Shown one piece after another: positions 11,263 through 24,124 of a stretch of 64,000 bases of DNA. Made by a program: the position numbers and the translations under genes. The notes below the pieces were generated by a model. It saw only the letters and a program-made list of their open reading frames with translations. It made no database searches and was not told where the DNA came from. Every line of letters begins with the position of its first letter. The first letter of the stretch is position 1. Source of the stretch: Eucommia ulmoides. Taxonomy: Eukaryota > Streptophyta > Magnoliopsida > Garryales > Eucommiaceae. Location of the stretch: assembly GCA_016647705.1 (NCBI GenBank), contig CM028328.1, forward strand, positions 36,990,501 through 37,054,500. Reading direction: 5' to 3'.

Positions 11263-12680
11263 ATGGCCGATGGTCGAGACGATAGAATGCCACATATACC
11301 TCAATAACCGTAGGTACTACCGCAGCCCCTCCCAGAGAAGGATGTTCAATAACGGGCCCTTAGGGACTACTATTGGTCCGTAATGTTTGAAAACTACTCT
11401 AGAATTCCGAGGCAGCTGATCCTGGTCAACAACTTTGAGTTAAATCACGCCTTGATCAATATGGTTCAACAGAACCAATATGGCGACAATCTGCATGAGG
11501 ACCCAAATGTCCATCTGGCTACTTTCCTGGAGATTTGTGATACAGAAAAGATCAACGGTGTTGCAGAGGATGTAATACGGTTGAGGTTGTTTCCATTTTC
11601 ACTTCGTGTCCGAGCATGGGGTTGGTTACAATCGATTCAGCTTGGAAGTATTAACACTTGGGAGGACCTTACTCAAAGGTTCCTTACTAAGTTTTTCCAG
11701 CATTTAAAGACTTCTCAACTCAGAGGTGAGATAGCGCAATTTCACCAGAGGGCCTATGAGCCACTGTTCGAAGCGTGGGAAAGATTCAAGGACCTATTGC
11801 GTTGGTGCTCCCAACACGAGTATCAAGATTGGTTTCAAACCCAACTCTTTTACAATGGGTTAGATGGCCAAGCAAGGACCATAGTTGATGCTGCCTCGGG
11901 ATGATCTTTATTGTCCAAAATACCTGCTGAAGCAAATACGGCATTAGAAGAAATGACGGCCAATAATTACCAATGGCCGAACGAGAGGAACACGAGAAAA
12001 AATGTAGCTTCAATTCAAGAAGTCGATCATATTGCTACCTTATTGGTCTAAGTCTCTAAACTCTTAGATCAATTGTTCGCCTTCTCAACTAAATATGTTT
12101 TGTCAAGTCGCGAAACAGAGAACGTCCTAAGTAGTTCTCAACCCGGAGTTGATAGTGAGTTCGAAGAATGTCACTTCGTTTACAATCAGGCTTATACTTT
12201 CAGGCCCGCCGCCAATATTTTGACTCACTATCATCCTGGACTTTGCAACCATGAAAACTTTTATATGTGAATAATCAGAACACGTTGTGGCCATATCCGA
12301 GTTATGAAAATCAAGCTCAAGGTTATCCGATGCAAAAAATTGTCAAATGCGACAACCTCAAATTATGAATCAAAAGCTGAACTTGGAGGATATGATGGGA
12401 TCTTTCATGAAAGAAACGCAAACAATATTGTGTGAGACGTACAATAGGGTTAACGAGTACAAGACGAGGCTTGACTCTATTTATACCACATGTACAAATA
12501 CAAATGCTGCTGTAAAATCATTGGAGACTCAGATAGCACAACTTGCAAGTGCGATCCAAGAGCAAACCAACAGGAAGTTTCCTAGCAACACAGAAACTAA
12601 CCCGAGGGAATACAAGGCTATTACGTTGAGAAGTGGGAAAGAGGTTGAAGCAAGAAAACCGGTGGAGGAAGAGAGCTAGG
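11263..12680 (+). pseudogene. Athila gag remnant
   Basis: Begins near the methionine at 11263. The capsid-like part at 11383-11904 has family phrases such as LRLFPFSLRVRAWGWLQSI, NTWEDLTQRFLTKFF and EAWERFKDLLRWCSQH. The later part at 12347-12679 (ETQIAQLASAIQEQ and ITLRSGKEVE) is the usual Athila gag C-terminal region. The product would form the virus-like particle. Broken. Confidence 0.85.
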
Positions 12681-12992
12681 GGTAAGCCATAGTATTGACC
12701 AAAATGAACCAAGGAGAAATGAGGAGAAAGAAGTTGATGGAGAAGTTGATGAGAGAATGGAAGAGAAGAATGGAGAAGTTGTAGAGGAGATAAAGGAGAA
12801 GAAGAAATAAGAGAAAGTGGAAGAGAAGAAAGAAGAAAAATTACATTCCCGGATAATCCGCTAATTCTAACTACACCTTTGCCTTTTCCGCAATGATTCC
12901 AAAAGAAGAAGTTGGATTCATAATTTACAAAGTTTCTTGATATCCTCAAGAAAATACAAATCAACATACCTTGTGCGGATGCGTTAGAACAA

Positions 12993-13525
12993 ATGCCCAA
13001 CTACTGCAAGTTCTTGAAAGACATCATAACAAAGAAAAAAAAGTTGGAGGAACACGAGATGGTGAAAATAACGAAGGAATGTAGTGCTATCCTGCAAAGG
13101 AAACTGCCTGAAAAGCTGAAGGATCCCGGTAGTTTCATGATTTGTGTACTATCGAGAAATCTTATTTTGACAAAGCACTACGTGATCTTGGTGCTAGCAT
13201 CAACTTGCCATCTTCTATTTACCAAACGTTGGGACTTGGAAATGCAAACTGGACCACTATTTTCCTTCAAATGGCGGACTGATTGTTTACCTATCCGAAA
13301 AGGATTATTGAGGATGTCTTGGTAAAGGTAGACAAGTTCATCTTCCCGGTGGACTTTGTCGTGCTAGAAATGAAGGAGGATAGGGAGATTTCAATCATCC
13401 TTGGAAGACTTTTTCTTACAACGGGAAAGGCTTTAATTGATGTTCATAATGGAAATCTAACGTTGCGAGTTAATGAATATGAGTTAAAGTTCAACATTTT
13501 CAAAACTACGAACTTTCTGGATTAA
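12993..13525 (+). pseudogene. Aspartic protease region of Athila pol
   Basis: Contains the LGASINLLP-like active-site phrase near 13190 and, further on, VDFVVLEMKEDREISIILGR, the flap-to-C-terminal part of Athila proteases. The protease would cut the Gag-Pol polyprotein. The region is broken and split between frames. Confidence 0.7.
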
Positions 13526-13984
13526 TGTCCTAAATGCAACGGAGTAGATGTTATTGACTCATGTGTAAGGGAATTCTTTAGTGAAAATATGGATATGGAT
13601 CCTTTGGAGTATACACTCACAAATTCCTTATCTATAGGGGATTTTGGTGAGGAGGGCTCAACCACGAAAGTTGGTGTTGTGGACTACATTCTTGCTATTA
13701 AGACTCAATCTAAAGATGTAGAGGATCCAATTCATGTGGATGTGATTGAAGAAGAAGTTAGTTCTCCCAAACTATCCAATCCGCCTCATGGTGGATTAAT
13801 ACTCAAGCAATTATTGGATCACCTCTGGTATATCTTTTTGGGGGAGAATTTAACTAATCCAATTATAATCTCATCATCCTTGAGGGAGGAGGAAGAATAC
13901 AAGTTGTTAAAAATTTTGAAACGACATAGATCCGTATTTGTGTAGTCTATTTTCGACATTAAAGGAATTAGCCCAACCATATGC

Positions 13985-14848
13985 ATGCACATGATCTTAA
14001 TGGAGGATTCGTTTAAACCTTCCATTGAGCATCAACAAAGGCTAAATCCGACAATGAAAGAAGTTGTTAGAGTGGAAGTGTTGAAGCTCTTGAACATTGG
14101 AATTATATATGTTATATCCGATAGGGAGTGGATTAGTTCGGTGCAAGTGGTGCCAAAGAAAGGTGGCATGACGATTGTGAAGAACGAGAAGAATGATCTT
14201 ATTCTGACATGAACCATCACTGGGTGGCGAGTGTGTATTGATTATCGGAGATTGAGCAAGGCAACAAGGAAAGATAATTTTCCTCTTCCATTCATTGATC
14301 AAATGCTTGATCGTCTTGCCGGCTATGATCATTATTGTTTTCTTGATGGCTACTCGAGGTATAATCAAATAGCCATAGCACTGAAAGACTAAGAGAAGAC
14401 AACCTTTACATGCCCTTATGGGATGTTTGCCTACCGATGTATGCTGTTTGGTCTATGCAATGCACTGGCCACATTCCAACGGTATATGATGGCGATATTC
14501 TCGGATATGGTGGAAGACATTATGGAAGTTTTCATGGACAATTTTTCTATTTTTGGTTCGTCCTTTGATAATTGTTTGTACAACTGGGCATTTGTTCTCG
14601 ATCATTGCGAAGAGAACAACTTAGTTTTCAACTGGGAAAAGCGTCATTTTATGGTTAAAGAAGGAATAGTCTTAGGTCATCGAGTCTTTTCGAAGGGGCT
14701 CGAGGTAGATCAAGCCAAGATTGAAACAATTGAAAAACTTCCACCTCCGATAAATGTAAAGGGAGTTCGAAGTTTCTTGGGGCATGCCGGCTTCTACCGG
14801 CGCTTTATTAAAGACTTTTCAAAGAAGCCCTTGTGTCACTTACTCTAA
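13985..14848 (+). pseudogene. Reverse transcriptase region of Athila pol
   Basis: Carries ordered RT blocks: ISDREWISSVQVVPKKGG near 14110, VCIDYRRLSKATRKDNFPLP near 14235, FAYRCMLFGLCNALATFQRY at 14425, an FMDNFSIFGSSFDNC catalytic-loop phrase at 14535, and VRSFLGHAGFYRRFIKDFSK at 14765. These are diagnostic of Ty3/gypsy Athila. The region is broken. Confidence 0.88.
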
Positions 14849-14849
14849 A

Positions 14850-15312
14850 AGGACGCCCCATTTGAATTTGATGAAGCTTGCTTGAAAGATTTTAATGTAA
14901 TGAAGGAAAAGTTGATCATAATAGTTGTTCCGAATTAGAAAGAGCCATTTAAAATAATGTGCGATGCTAGCGACTATGTGGTTGGATCGGTTTTAGGCCA
15001 ACGCAAGGAGAAGATCTTTTGATCCATTTATTGTGCAAGTAAGACATTCAATGATGCACATGAGAATTACACTACAACCGAGAAAGAGATATTGGCGGTT
15101 GTTTTCGCATGCGATAAGTTTTGGTCCTATATTATAGGATCCAAGATGATAATCTATACAGATCACGCTGCCATCCGGTACTTATTCACCAAGAAAGATG
15201 CCAATCCACGTCTAATCATGTGGATTATCTTGTTTCAAGAGTTTGTAATGGAGATAAAAGACAAGAAAGTGAGTGGAAATGTTGTTGCTAATCATTTGTT
15301 ACGGCTGGTATA
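14850..15312 (+). pseudogene. RNase H region of Athila pol
   Basis: Follows the RT directly. It includes EKEILAVVFACDKFWSYIIG and IIYTDHAAIRYLFTKKDA, the standard RNase H tail of Ty3/gypsy pol. Broken. Confidence 0.8.
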
Positions 15313-15390
15313 AAAGGATGTCGGTAATGCGTCTTATATTACGGAGGTGTTCCCTGATAAGCAGCTGTTCAAAATTGACACTACACTTCC

Positions 15391-16600
15391 GTGTTTGCGG
15401 ATATCATAAATTTTCTAGCTTGCAAAGTGTTACCACCGGATCTTACAAGTGCCCAAATGAAGAAATTCCTGTTCGATTCGAGGCATTATATGTGGGACGA
15501 GCTGTTTTTATTCAAGAAGTGTGCTAATCAGGTGATCCGGCGATGTGTTCCGGAGGAAGAGATGACGAGTATTCTTTATCACTGCCATTCATCACCTTGT
15601 GGTAGCCACTTTGGAGCGACTCGGATGGCTGCAAAAGTGCTTCAGTCAGGTTTTTACTGGCCATCATTGTTTAGAGATGCTTATACTTTTGTAAAAACTT
15701 GCGATCGATGCCAACAAGTGGGTAACATTTCAAGAAGGTATGAATTGCCTCTGATGTCTATTCTTGAAATGGAGTTATTTGATGTATGGGGTATAGACTT
15801 TATGGGACCGTTTCCATCGTCATTTGGTCAAGAGTATATTCTACTAGCGGTGGACTACGTGTCTAAGTGGGTCAAAGCTGTGGCGACACCTTCAAATGAT
15901 GCTAAAGTGGTCCTTAAGTTCCTTCAGAGAAACATCATGACACGGTTCAGGACACCTCGGGCCATAATTAGTGATGAAGGAACCCACTTTTGTAACAAAA
16001 TATTCAATACTTTGTTGACAAAGTATGGGGTGAGGCATAAGATGGCATTTCCGTACCATCCGTAGACAAACGGCCAAGCCAAAGTATCAAACAGGGAGAT
16101 CAAGAGCATTTTGGAGAAAACAATTCATTCTAATAGTAAGGATTGGGCGGTGAAGTTGGATGATGTACTGTGGGCATATCGTACGGCTTTTAAGACACCG
16201 ATCGGTATGTCACCGTATCAGTTGGTGTTTGGAAAAGCATGTCACTTGCCAGTCGAATTGGAGCACCGTGCTTTTGGGGCAATAAAGAAATTGAACTTTG
16301 ATCTCAAAGCTTCAGGCGAACAACATCTCCTCCAACTCAATGAAATAGAGGAATTCCGGAATGAGACGTATGAAAATACCAGGCTCTACAAAGACAAAAC
16401 GAAAATATGGCATAATAAGAAGATTGAGAGGAGAGAGTTTAACCCAGGTAAACAAGTTCTATTGTTCAATTCATGGCTAAGGCTTTTTCCTGGAAAGTTG
16501 AAGTCCCAATGGTCTAAACCATTCTGGATCAAACATGTATTTCTGTTCGGCTCTATCGAATTGGAAGGCGATGACAGATGAATTTTTTGAGTCAATGGGG
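15391..16600 (+). pseudogene. Integrase region of Athila pol
   Basis: An N-terminal zinc-binding region with a [20 protein letters not shown] phrase and a CDRCQ pair lies at about 15580-15715. The core has [20 protein letters not shown] near 15781 and a [17 protein letters not shown] phrase near 15940. The C-terminal part has [20 protein letters not shown] near 16170. Integrase would insert the cDNA into host DNA. The gene is a broken fossil. Confidence 0.88.
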
Positions 16601-17662
16601 AGTGAATCAAACATTACTTCAGAAACGAAGAGCGAGTTGTAGAGAGTATCTCCCTCGTTGACGACTGATCTTGGAATTCGCTAAGTCCAACTAGGGACGG
16701 TAAATCAATCACTCTTTTTGATATGAAACTGAGGGTATAATCTTACTCGACTTGCTACTACTTACTTTTTGGAGGCCGGAATGGTCTCGGAGCGTGTTTG
16801 GAGTCGAATTGAGGAGTTTGGATACTCGTTGATGTGTTTCGCACTTAAAATTGTTGAACTAGCAAAGTGGAAACGCATGGTATGGAGCCTTTTGTGAAAA
16901 ATTAAAGAAATCTTGAAAAACCAGTAGGAGCCTCACCGCCGAGGTGGTGAAACAACAGGTTGCAATGTTTTTTAAAAGGTACTTCACGGTCGAGGCGGTG
17001 AAACGATAGAAAGTTTGGGTTTAAAAAAAATGCTCCATCGCCGCGACGGTGAAGCCTCTGTTCGATTAAAACTATCCAGCTCACTTAAACCGCCATAACC
17101 ACTTCTAAAACCCCAAATCTCTCCATTTTCATCCTCCCAAATAGTTTCCAACCCACAAATTTATCTTTATTTTTCAAAATTTATCATTTCCACCACAAAT
17201 CATCATCCAAAAATCGATTTCCACCCCATTTTTGAATCCTAGGGTTTAAGGACCAACGAGTGCGATTTCACCATTTTCAATCATTTGGATCAAAACTTTT
17301 CAACAAGTATTTTTTATCCTACATTTCATCTATTTGTTGAAATCTTTGGTTGATTTGCATATTTATATCAAGAATCGTTGAATTTGGATTGTGCCCTAAA
17401 CCCTTAAACTCTATTTTCGCGATTTTCTTTATCTACGCGATTTTGGTTTAATTTTTGGTGATGAACAAGATTTCTATGGATTTTTTCATTGTGTGATACA
17501 AAATTGCATGCTACATTGTTGACATTTTGTTGAAACCATTGCGATTGGTGTGTGCATATTGAGATTGTGACTTATTCTTGACGGTGTTGATTCGGGGGAT
17601 CATTTTTCATTGTTCGTATATGATTGGGTTGCCGTGTTTTGTGATTGTGATTGATAGGATAC
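16601..17662 (+). other. Spacer between pol and the third frame, with palindromes
   Basis: No gene is supported. Three GC-rich near-palindromes (about 16930-16950, 16985-17000 and 17035-17055) have the same ACCGCCGAGG.GGTGAA form as in the LTR U3, one followed by an agaaagtttggg phrase. An AT-rich tract with splice-like T-rich stretches follows to the third frame. Confidence 0.6.
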
Positions 17663-18480
17663 ATGACTAAGCGAGCCGCATAAAAAAGGTCAAGGGGAGA
17701 AGGTTCAAGTTCTCGCATCAAGGGTCCCGCCGCTGACTATGATTCTCCCCGCTTTGTTTCCAAACAAGCGGAGGAACATTTCAACCATTTTGAGCATAAA
17801 TGAACCTGTATTCGACAATAATGATTTGGACAATTAGACAATCTCCCACCAGAATTTCAAGATGTGATCCGAAGCCACGGTTGGGAATGGTTTTGCAAAT
17901 CACCACCTCGGGGTGAGGTGGCTCTAGTGCGGGAATTCTATGCAAATATCACTAAGGCAAATAACTATCAGACAAGGGTCCGAACTCACCCCATCTCATT
18001 CAATCTTGAGTTCCTCAATGAAGTTTTGGGATTGGCGGCCCCAGCACCCACTGACAAACCATATAGGGGTAGAGATCCTAGCATGGACACTGTGATTCGA
18101 GCCATCATTTCAGGCAACGTCCAGTGGACTCATAGAGGTCTGGGTCGAGTCACTTTCCCAGCTAAATTTCTCAATCCAATCCCCAAAATATGACAGCATT
18201 TTGTTTGTAGAAGTCTTATCCCAACATCTCACTTGCAGGATGTCTCCAAAGAAAGGGACATGGCGCTATATTCGATCCAGACGGGTAAACCAATAAATGT
18301 TGGATACTTAATCTACTCCTCTATTCTTCATGCCGTCAATACAATAAAGGCCGATCTTCTATTTCTTTTACTTTTGACCAGATTATTCTGACGAGCTGGT
18401 GTATCGGTAATTGGGGATAACACTTGCCCCCCAATTATTTCGCTCGATCTTGCTATGATAAATAGAATATGGAAAGCTAG
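17663..18480 (+). pseudogene. Third frame of Athila, plant transposon-protein domain
   Basis: From the methionine at 17663 the frame starts with a basic stretch. The part at 17864-18193 carries WEWFCKSPPRGEVALVREFY and ISFNLEFLNEVLGL. These resemble the domain called putative plant transposon protein (PF20167 by my recollection), which sits after pol in many Athila elements in the env-like position. Its function is not known. No convincing signal peptide or membrane segment is seen in what remains. Broken. Confidence 0.65.
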
Positions 18481-20506
18481 AGCGTAAGGGGCGGGGGAGC
18501 AAGAAGCTGAAGAAGAGGAAGGGCCTGCAGAGGAAGAGGTGGGGCCATCGGAGGCCTGCGGTGAGGTCACTTTGGATAAGGTCTATAAGGAGCTCCAGGA
18601 GGTCTGAGTCGATAATCGTGTTCTTCACCAAGGGTAATATAATACGGATCTCTGAATTGCTGAGCTCGAGACTTTCCTGGATTAGTATACGAGTCAACAA
18701 GATTAAGTCCACCGGCTCATTTGCGAGCGCCTCGGCATTGACATGAGTGCTTATCCGCTTATGCAGCAATTATCGTTGCACCTTTTGCAACCACCACAAT
18801 TTTATTTCAGATGCAACAGTGGTGGCGATGACGTTCCCCCAGGTGGATAGTTGGAGATGAGACTTCTATGTCTTATCTCCTAGGTATGTGTTCAAACCCA
18901 ATATTTTCTCATAACTACTATATATTTCAATTGGATTCGCTGCTCAGTCAGTGTGGACACTACCTTGTTTAAGTTTGGGGGGATGTTCATCCATTTGTGT
19001 TTTTTGTAGAAAAGGATAAACAAAATTTTCGAAACAAATTTTTGATGTATTTTATTTGGATGTTTTATGTATGCATAGTTACGCTTTATAAAAGCTTAGA
19101 TGTACATTGTAGACTTTAACATATAGTTAAGTTTTATTTATATTTTTGTGTTTATGCATGTAAAATGCTTAGATTAGTGTATATATGATAGTATTTAGAT
19201 TTAATGTAGAGATGTTTATGTATGAAGTAGTATTTGCATGTTGAGTTTGTCTAGGCCATTTCCTGATGATAAAAATTATCCCCTAATTGTATATCGAGGT
19301 CGGGGGTGATGCCAGTCATGTGTGTTTTGTGTGCTTGGCATGTCCATTAGGTAAAAATCATTTTGATCCTAAATCACACGATAATATAGACTCACTGTAT
19401 AATCATTTGAACGATTTGACGTCGATTATTCAGTAATAAGTTCATGAAAAATTTGAGGAATCTAGAACTTGACTGGGGGGAAACTTGAGACAAAATCCTA
19501 AGTGAGGTAGTTCAGGAGGCATGATTTAGGCCTTCATTTTTATCGCTTGAACTTTTGAAGCTAACCTTGAAATTTTTATCCCTCGTTACTCTGTCGAAGC
19601 TGATAACTATTTCAATTCTGAACATGTATCAAAACCATAGCCAATTAAAAAAACATTCAAACCATTATCGCTAAGCCAAATGCACGAATTGAGTAAAATC
19701 AAGTTAGCAATATTTTATGCTACTTGAAGTAAGCAGGCGGGTTCCGGACGAATTTTTATTGGTTCAGTATTAGTGTATTCACTTGTCAATCTTTGAATTC
19801 TATTTGCACGCCCCTAAAATTGTACAAAATCAAAAAAGTTTGGGGGTGTGTTAGTTTGTTGAAAAAAAAAAACTATGTGAAATATAGTTTTTATTTATGT
19901 TCTTTCGACAAGTGAATACAAAAGTTCTTAAAGTCTTGTTCAGGGTTATGTTTCAAATAATTGGGGTTACGAGAGAGATATAGCAACAAGCGTTTGTGCC
20001 TCGGGTATAGTTTAATTATCGTAATTATAATGATGACATATTTTCTATTCCTGAGATACCCTTGGCCGTTCTCCCATGCCTATCAAAGACCTATTGATCT
20101 CTTTAAAGTTCCAAACCTACATTAGTGCATAGTCGAGCCCAGTCAGGCATATGGTTTTCCTAATCCTTAAACAGTTTAAGTCATGAGCTTAGTTATTAAA
20201 AAATCCAATCCGGTGTTCGGATAGTTATACATTTGAGTTCTCACACTCATACTTTAAATGGATCTAGAATGGTTTTTATTGATATTGCGTGTTGAAATTC
20301 TAGAACAACATTTGGTGTGTGTTATTTCCCGAACTTGATCTGATTGAGGGCTGTTAAGGGTGGAACAACTTGGTTTCTTCGATTGAACTTGGAACTCGCA
20401 TGCGTTTACTTATTATTTGTTAAAGTTTATTCATTTTTAGTAGTTAGTTAGTATAGTTAGTTTATTTTAGTGTTAGAGTGTTTTGCTCGAGGACTAGCAA
20501 AATTTC
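18481..20506 (+). other. 3' non-coding part of the large Athila element
   Basis: No supported gene. It aligns in blocks with 3780-5196 of the short element: gtcttatctcctaggtatgt near 18868, gtctaggccatttcctgatg near 19248, aatctaggaa-type text near 19460, and the final block ending in ttttgctcgaggactagcaa. Extra AAGTTTGGGGG motifs lie at 18971 and 19836. Confidence 0.7.
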
Positions 20507-20520
20507 AAGTTTGGGGATAT
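20507..20520 (+). promoter_or_regulatory. Polypurine tract of the large Athila element
   Basis: CAAGTTTGGGGATAT-like tract immediately before the 3' LTR start at 20522. Confidence 0.75.
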
Positions 20521-20521
20521 T

Positions 20522-21955
20522 TGATAGGTTGAAAATACCTATCTACTTCCATGCCAAATTTAGTAGTTTTCAAGTGTTTTAGTAATATTTTATGGCGTTT
20601 TTGTTTGTTTTTTAGTAAATCAGGTTTAAGGACGTAATCAAGTGACAAACAAGCGAAGCAGTAAAAAAACGGTGAAAGAAACAAGGTTTCAGGACAACAG
20701 ACCCACCGCCAAGGTGGTAAAGATACAGGGAGAATTGTGTAAAAGTTACAGCCCCAGTGGTTAAGCCACCGCCGAGGCGGTAAAAGTCCAGTGAGCATGC
20801 TAGTCTCACCACCGAGGCAGTGAACATACAAAGAGTTTTAGTTTTGGTTCACCGCTACAACGGTCAGTCACCGCCGTAGCGGTAAAGCTAAATGACTTAG
20901 TTCACCACCGTAGCGGTGAACCCCTGCTACGACAGTCTCTTTGTGCAAAAAATATCTATTTTCTAGATATTTTCAAGCTTTCTATTTAAACCCTTCTATC
21001 CCCCATTTGTCAAGGACGGTTCCACACTTGTGATACATGATCTTAAGTATATTTTGAGAGCTCAAAGAGGAGATTCAACATTTGGAGAAGAGGAATCATT
21101 TTAGGACCGATCTTTGGTGACAGTGGGCCACTCCACTTAAAGATTTGATCATTCTTCCTTTGTTTCCATCTTTGTAACTTAAATTTTTATATCAAATGAT
21201 AATGAATCCTTCTTGTTTTAATATATGTATGGTTAAGATCATAGTAGGCTAAATAAATATTATCTAGGGATTGATGTAACTCAAGTAAATACATATTTGA
21301 GTAAATATATATTACTTTAACAGTTGTTTGTCTAAATCCGATTGTGTTTACCATTTGATTACAATTTTAATATACTTGTTAAGGTATTAGGGTTGGTTTA
21401 AGAATACGGGGTTTGACACTCGGGAGAGGTTAGCCCAAATTCGGACTAAGGTAAAACACATCACGACAATCTAACGACCCAGGAGGGTGTTAGAAAGTGT
21501 GCAATCTATGAGTTTAGATCAAGACTCATGTGGCTATGTGTTACATAAAACGCTAGAGGATGACTTCGACGTTAACGCGAAGTCATATAATCACTCATTT
21601 TATACTCGGGAGAGGTAATGAGCGAGTTTGAGATATCTAAATTGTCGGATAGGATAAACATCGTTATTGTTAATAAAACGAAGTCAAACATGTATTAAGT
21701 GAATGAAATCAATCCCTAGGTAATCCATTTAATTAGAATTAACCCAATAGTTGTTAGTTTAACTTAGTTGTTAAATATTTAAACTCAAACATTTCTTGAA
21801 CCGTCGAGATAATATAAGACTATGCAAATCGCGGTAATCAATTAATCAAACACGTTTCCCAGAGGATGATATCCGATCGAAAGGCCCACTATATTAAAAC
21901 TAGACCTCGTGCACTTGCGAGTATATTAAGACGTGAAAAAATTAGAACGCGTCCA
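20522..21955 (+). repeat. 3' LTR of the large Athila element
   Basis: Matches 9549-11010 end to end and is followed by the gcaac duplication. The U3 palindromes are kept in position, though several individual arms differ between the two LTRs. Confidence 0.93.
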
Positions 21956-21994
21956 GCAACCCATAAGGGTTTGGTCAAAGTTTTACTAACAAAT

Positions 21995-24119
21995 TACTGA
22001 TCTTAAGATTTTGATGAACAATTAAGTATTGATGTTTTAGTGGAACTAATGTTTGATCAAGTGTTTTAGTGATTTAAAGTTCCAGTAATGAAGATGTCAA
22101 ATTGAATGGATACTAAATGAAGATATCAAGATGATGAAGAAGTATTAAGAGTTTGAAAAAATTAGGGAAAACAATCCAGGTAAATATTAACTCTTAATAT
22201 CCCATTTAGTAATATACACATGACACAAAATGAATTTTATCTTTTATATGTGTTTTTATTAAGTATGATTATTTGCTCCTATATAAATTTAAAAAAAATA
22301 TTTTTGAATGACTAAAATGGAATATAAGAATATTAGTGGAGCTTATTTAAAGATAAAAATAGATAAAGAGGCAAAATCATAAAAGAAAGTGTGTTAAAAA
22401 TGAGATCAGAGAAGAGATTCAGAAGGAGGCAGTCGACTGAGGAGTCTACTGGAGAAAGAAGCTGAAACATCCTGAATCGAAGAGTGGACCGACAGGTCGA
22501 TCGGTGAAAATAATTGAACTCTCTGAATCAGCGAGTCGACTGAGTGGTCGACCGGTGGAAGCATGATAAACTCTATAAATCTGTGAGTCGACTGGGCGGT
22601 CGACCTATGCTCGCTGCGGCGATGGTTTGGCTGCAAGTTGAGTTGGGCAGTTGACTGCACAGTCGACCGAATGTGCTGTTTCAGGATATAGTTTGATCCG
22701 AGTTTAAATCCAAAAGTAGCCATTTTTTGTTAGGATTTGAGGGAGATTTAAGGGATATTCTCTATATTTAAGATATGGTTCATATACTAATTAAATCCAT
22801 TCAATATGATTTATTAAATATTAATGTTTCTCAATTTGGTACTTGAAATAGATTCTATACTTATTTATTTTTATTGAGAAAAACTTTGGGGGTTTAATTG
22901 GAAGATTCAAAAGATGTTTTTAAGTGAAATTAAACCTAAATGAAGTCCTTATGTTACAAGGGGTCTACAAGAGCTTTTTATTGTCATGACACTTGTAAAC
23001 TAGCCGTTAGAAGGCTGATTACATATTCCTTTAAATAGACCTGCGAATTTTATTAGAAAAGCTAATTATTCAAAGAGTTAATCATTTTATATCATTTTGA
23101 GAAAGCTTTTATAAGAGTTAGTATTCTCCGATATTGTGAGCTTTTCTAAGAGTGATTCTATGAATCAATTGTGATCTATTCTTACTGATACCGGATTTGA
23201 AACTATATTGTTCTAATCATTAATTCTATGGATTTCGGGTGAGATCTTTCCACATTATTTATTGTTTATTATTTTATTTTGGAAATTGATCTTAGAAATT
23301 ATTTTTAATTTTTGAAGAAAATATTCTTTCAAACAATTTCTTGAATCTGATTACGTGCTCTAATTTGCTACCCATATTCTTGCTAAAATCATATTTATGT
23401 ATCTCACATATTTCTATCACTAGTTGGGATATTAATTGAGTTTTTATTTATCTGGAGTGGTAGAAGCTCTGAATGAGATTTATTACTTATCAATTTGTGT
23501 ATTGGTGAGTTGTGATGGATTAAATATCATTGGGGATATTTAATCAAGGGTAGCTGAGTTTCAGTCTCTTCCTGTAAAGAGATTGTGGTAGTGATTCTTC
23601 CTAGATAAGAATTATATTTTTTGAGTGATTTTATAACGGTTCAATCCTTACAGGGTAAAAGGATATTTGGAGTTTTTTGGTGAGGTTTTGATTTTTGAGC
23701 CTTAGTGTTAAAAAGAATTAGGTTATTCTTTAACTTGTAAAAAGTAGAGGTTCTTCCTTAGCCTGAGAAAATGAAATTGTAAAGGTTGATTCTGAGCCTG
23801 TAAAATAATCGGTGTGCGGGTTTAGTTCTTATCTTTAATGGGATCTTGGTTTTAGTGGGTGCGACCTCCGTGGAGCTCGGGGGACTGGATTAGCCAAGAG
23901 TAGCTTGGTGAACCAGTATAAATCTTTTGTGTGCTGCATTATTATTTTGGTTATTTTTGTTATTTGGGTGTGCCCTAGATTTATTATAATTCCGTTGTGG
24001 TATAAAGATAATAATTAATTTAGGCATAAAATTAATTATTTTATTTATTCAAGTATATTCTGATAATATTTTTTAATTACTCAATTCACCCATTTTTTGG
24101 GTATTCTACTGGGCCAACA
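21995..24119 (+). mobile_element. Solo LTR, SIRE/copia-like family, copy A
   Basis: Ends ...GGGCCAACA at 24119. The start at 21995 aligns with the TGTTGATCC start of the copy at 47093. Flanks caaat and caaac form a near-perfect 5-bp target duplication. It interrupts the Tat-type LTR. Landmarks shared with the other two copies are the GTCGACC palindrome zone (22430-22690), a TTTAAATAGACCTGCG promoter-like block near 23031, and the end zone with agcttggtgaaccagtataa and the gtgtgctgca phrase. No internal domain is present, so it is a solo LTR left by LTR-LTR recombination. The assignment to the SIRE-type copia lineage is from general LTR style and is moderate. Confidence 0.75.
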
Positions 24120-24124
24120 CAAAC

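Larger units (their letters stand above)
9549..21955 (+). mobile_element. Athila-lineage Ty3/gypsy element, 12.4 kb, with TSD
   Basis: Both LTRs start TGATAGG and end CA, flanked by the 5-bp duplication gcaac (9544-9548 and 21956-21960). Order: LTR, tRNA-Asp-type primer site, gag, protease, reverse transcriptase, RNase H, integrase, a palindrome-bearing spacer, a third frame of the Athila env-like position, a long 3' non-coding part, polypurine tract, LTR. This order and the 12-kb size are typical of Athila. It inserted into the Tat-type LTR described at 6670. The coding regions are broken many times (more than ten interruptions), so it is a fossil. LTR identity is roughly 88-90% by eye. Confidence 0.92.

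Noticed and set aside
22406-22723. Minus-strand 105-residue frame rich in HRST
   Set aside because: Runs through the GTCGAC palindrome zone of a solo LTR. The composition is explained by the repeat.
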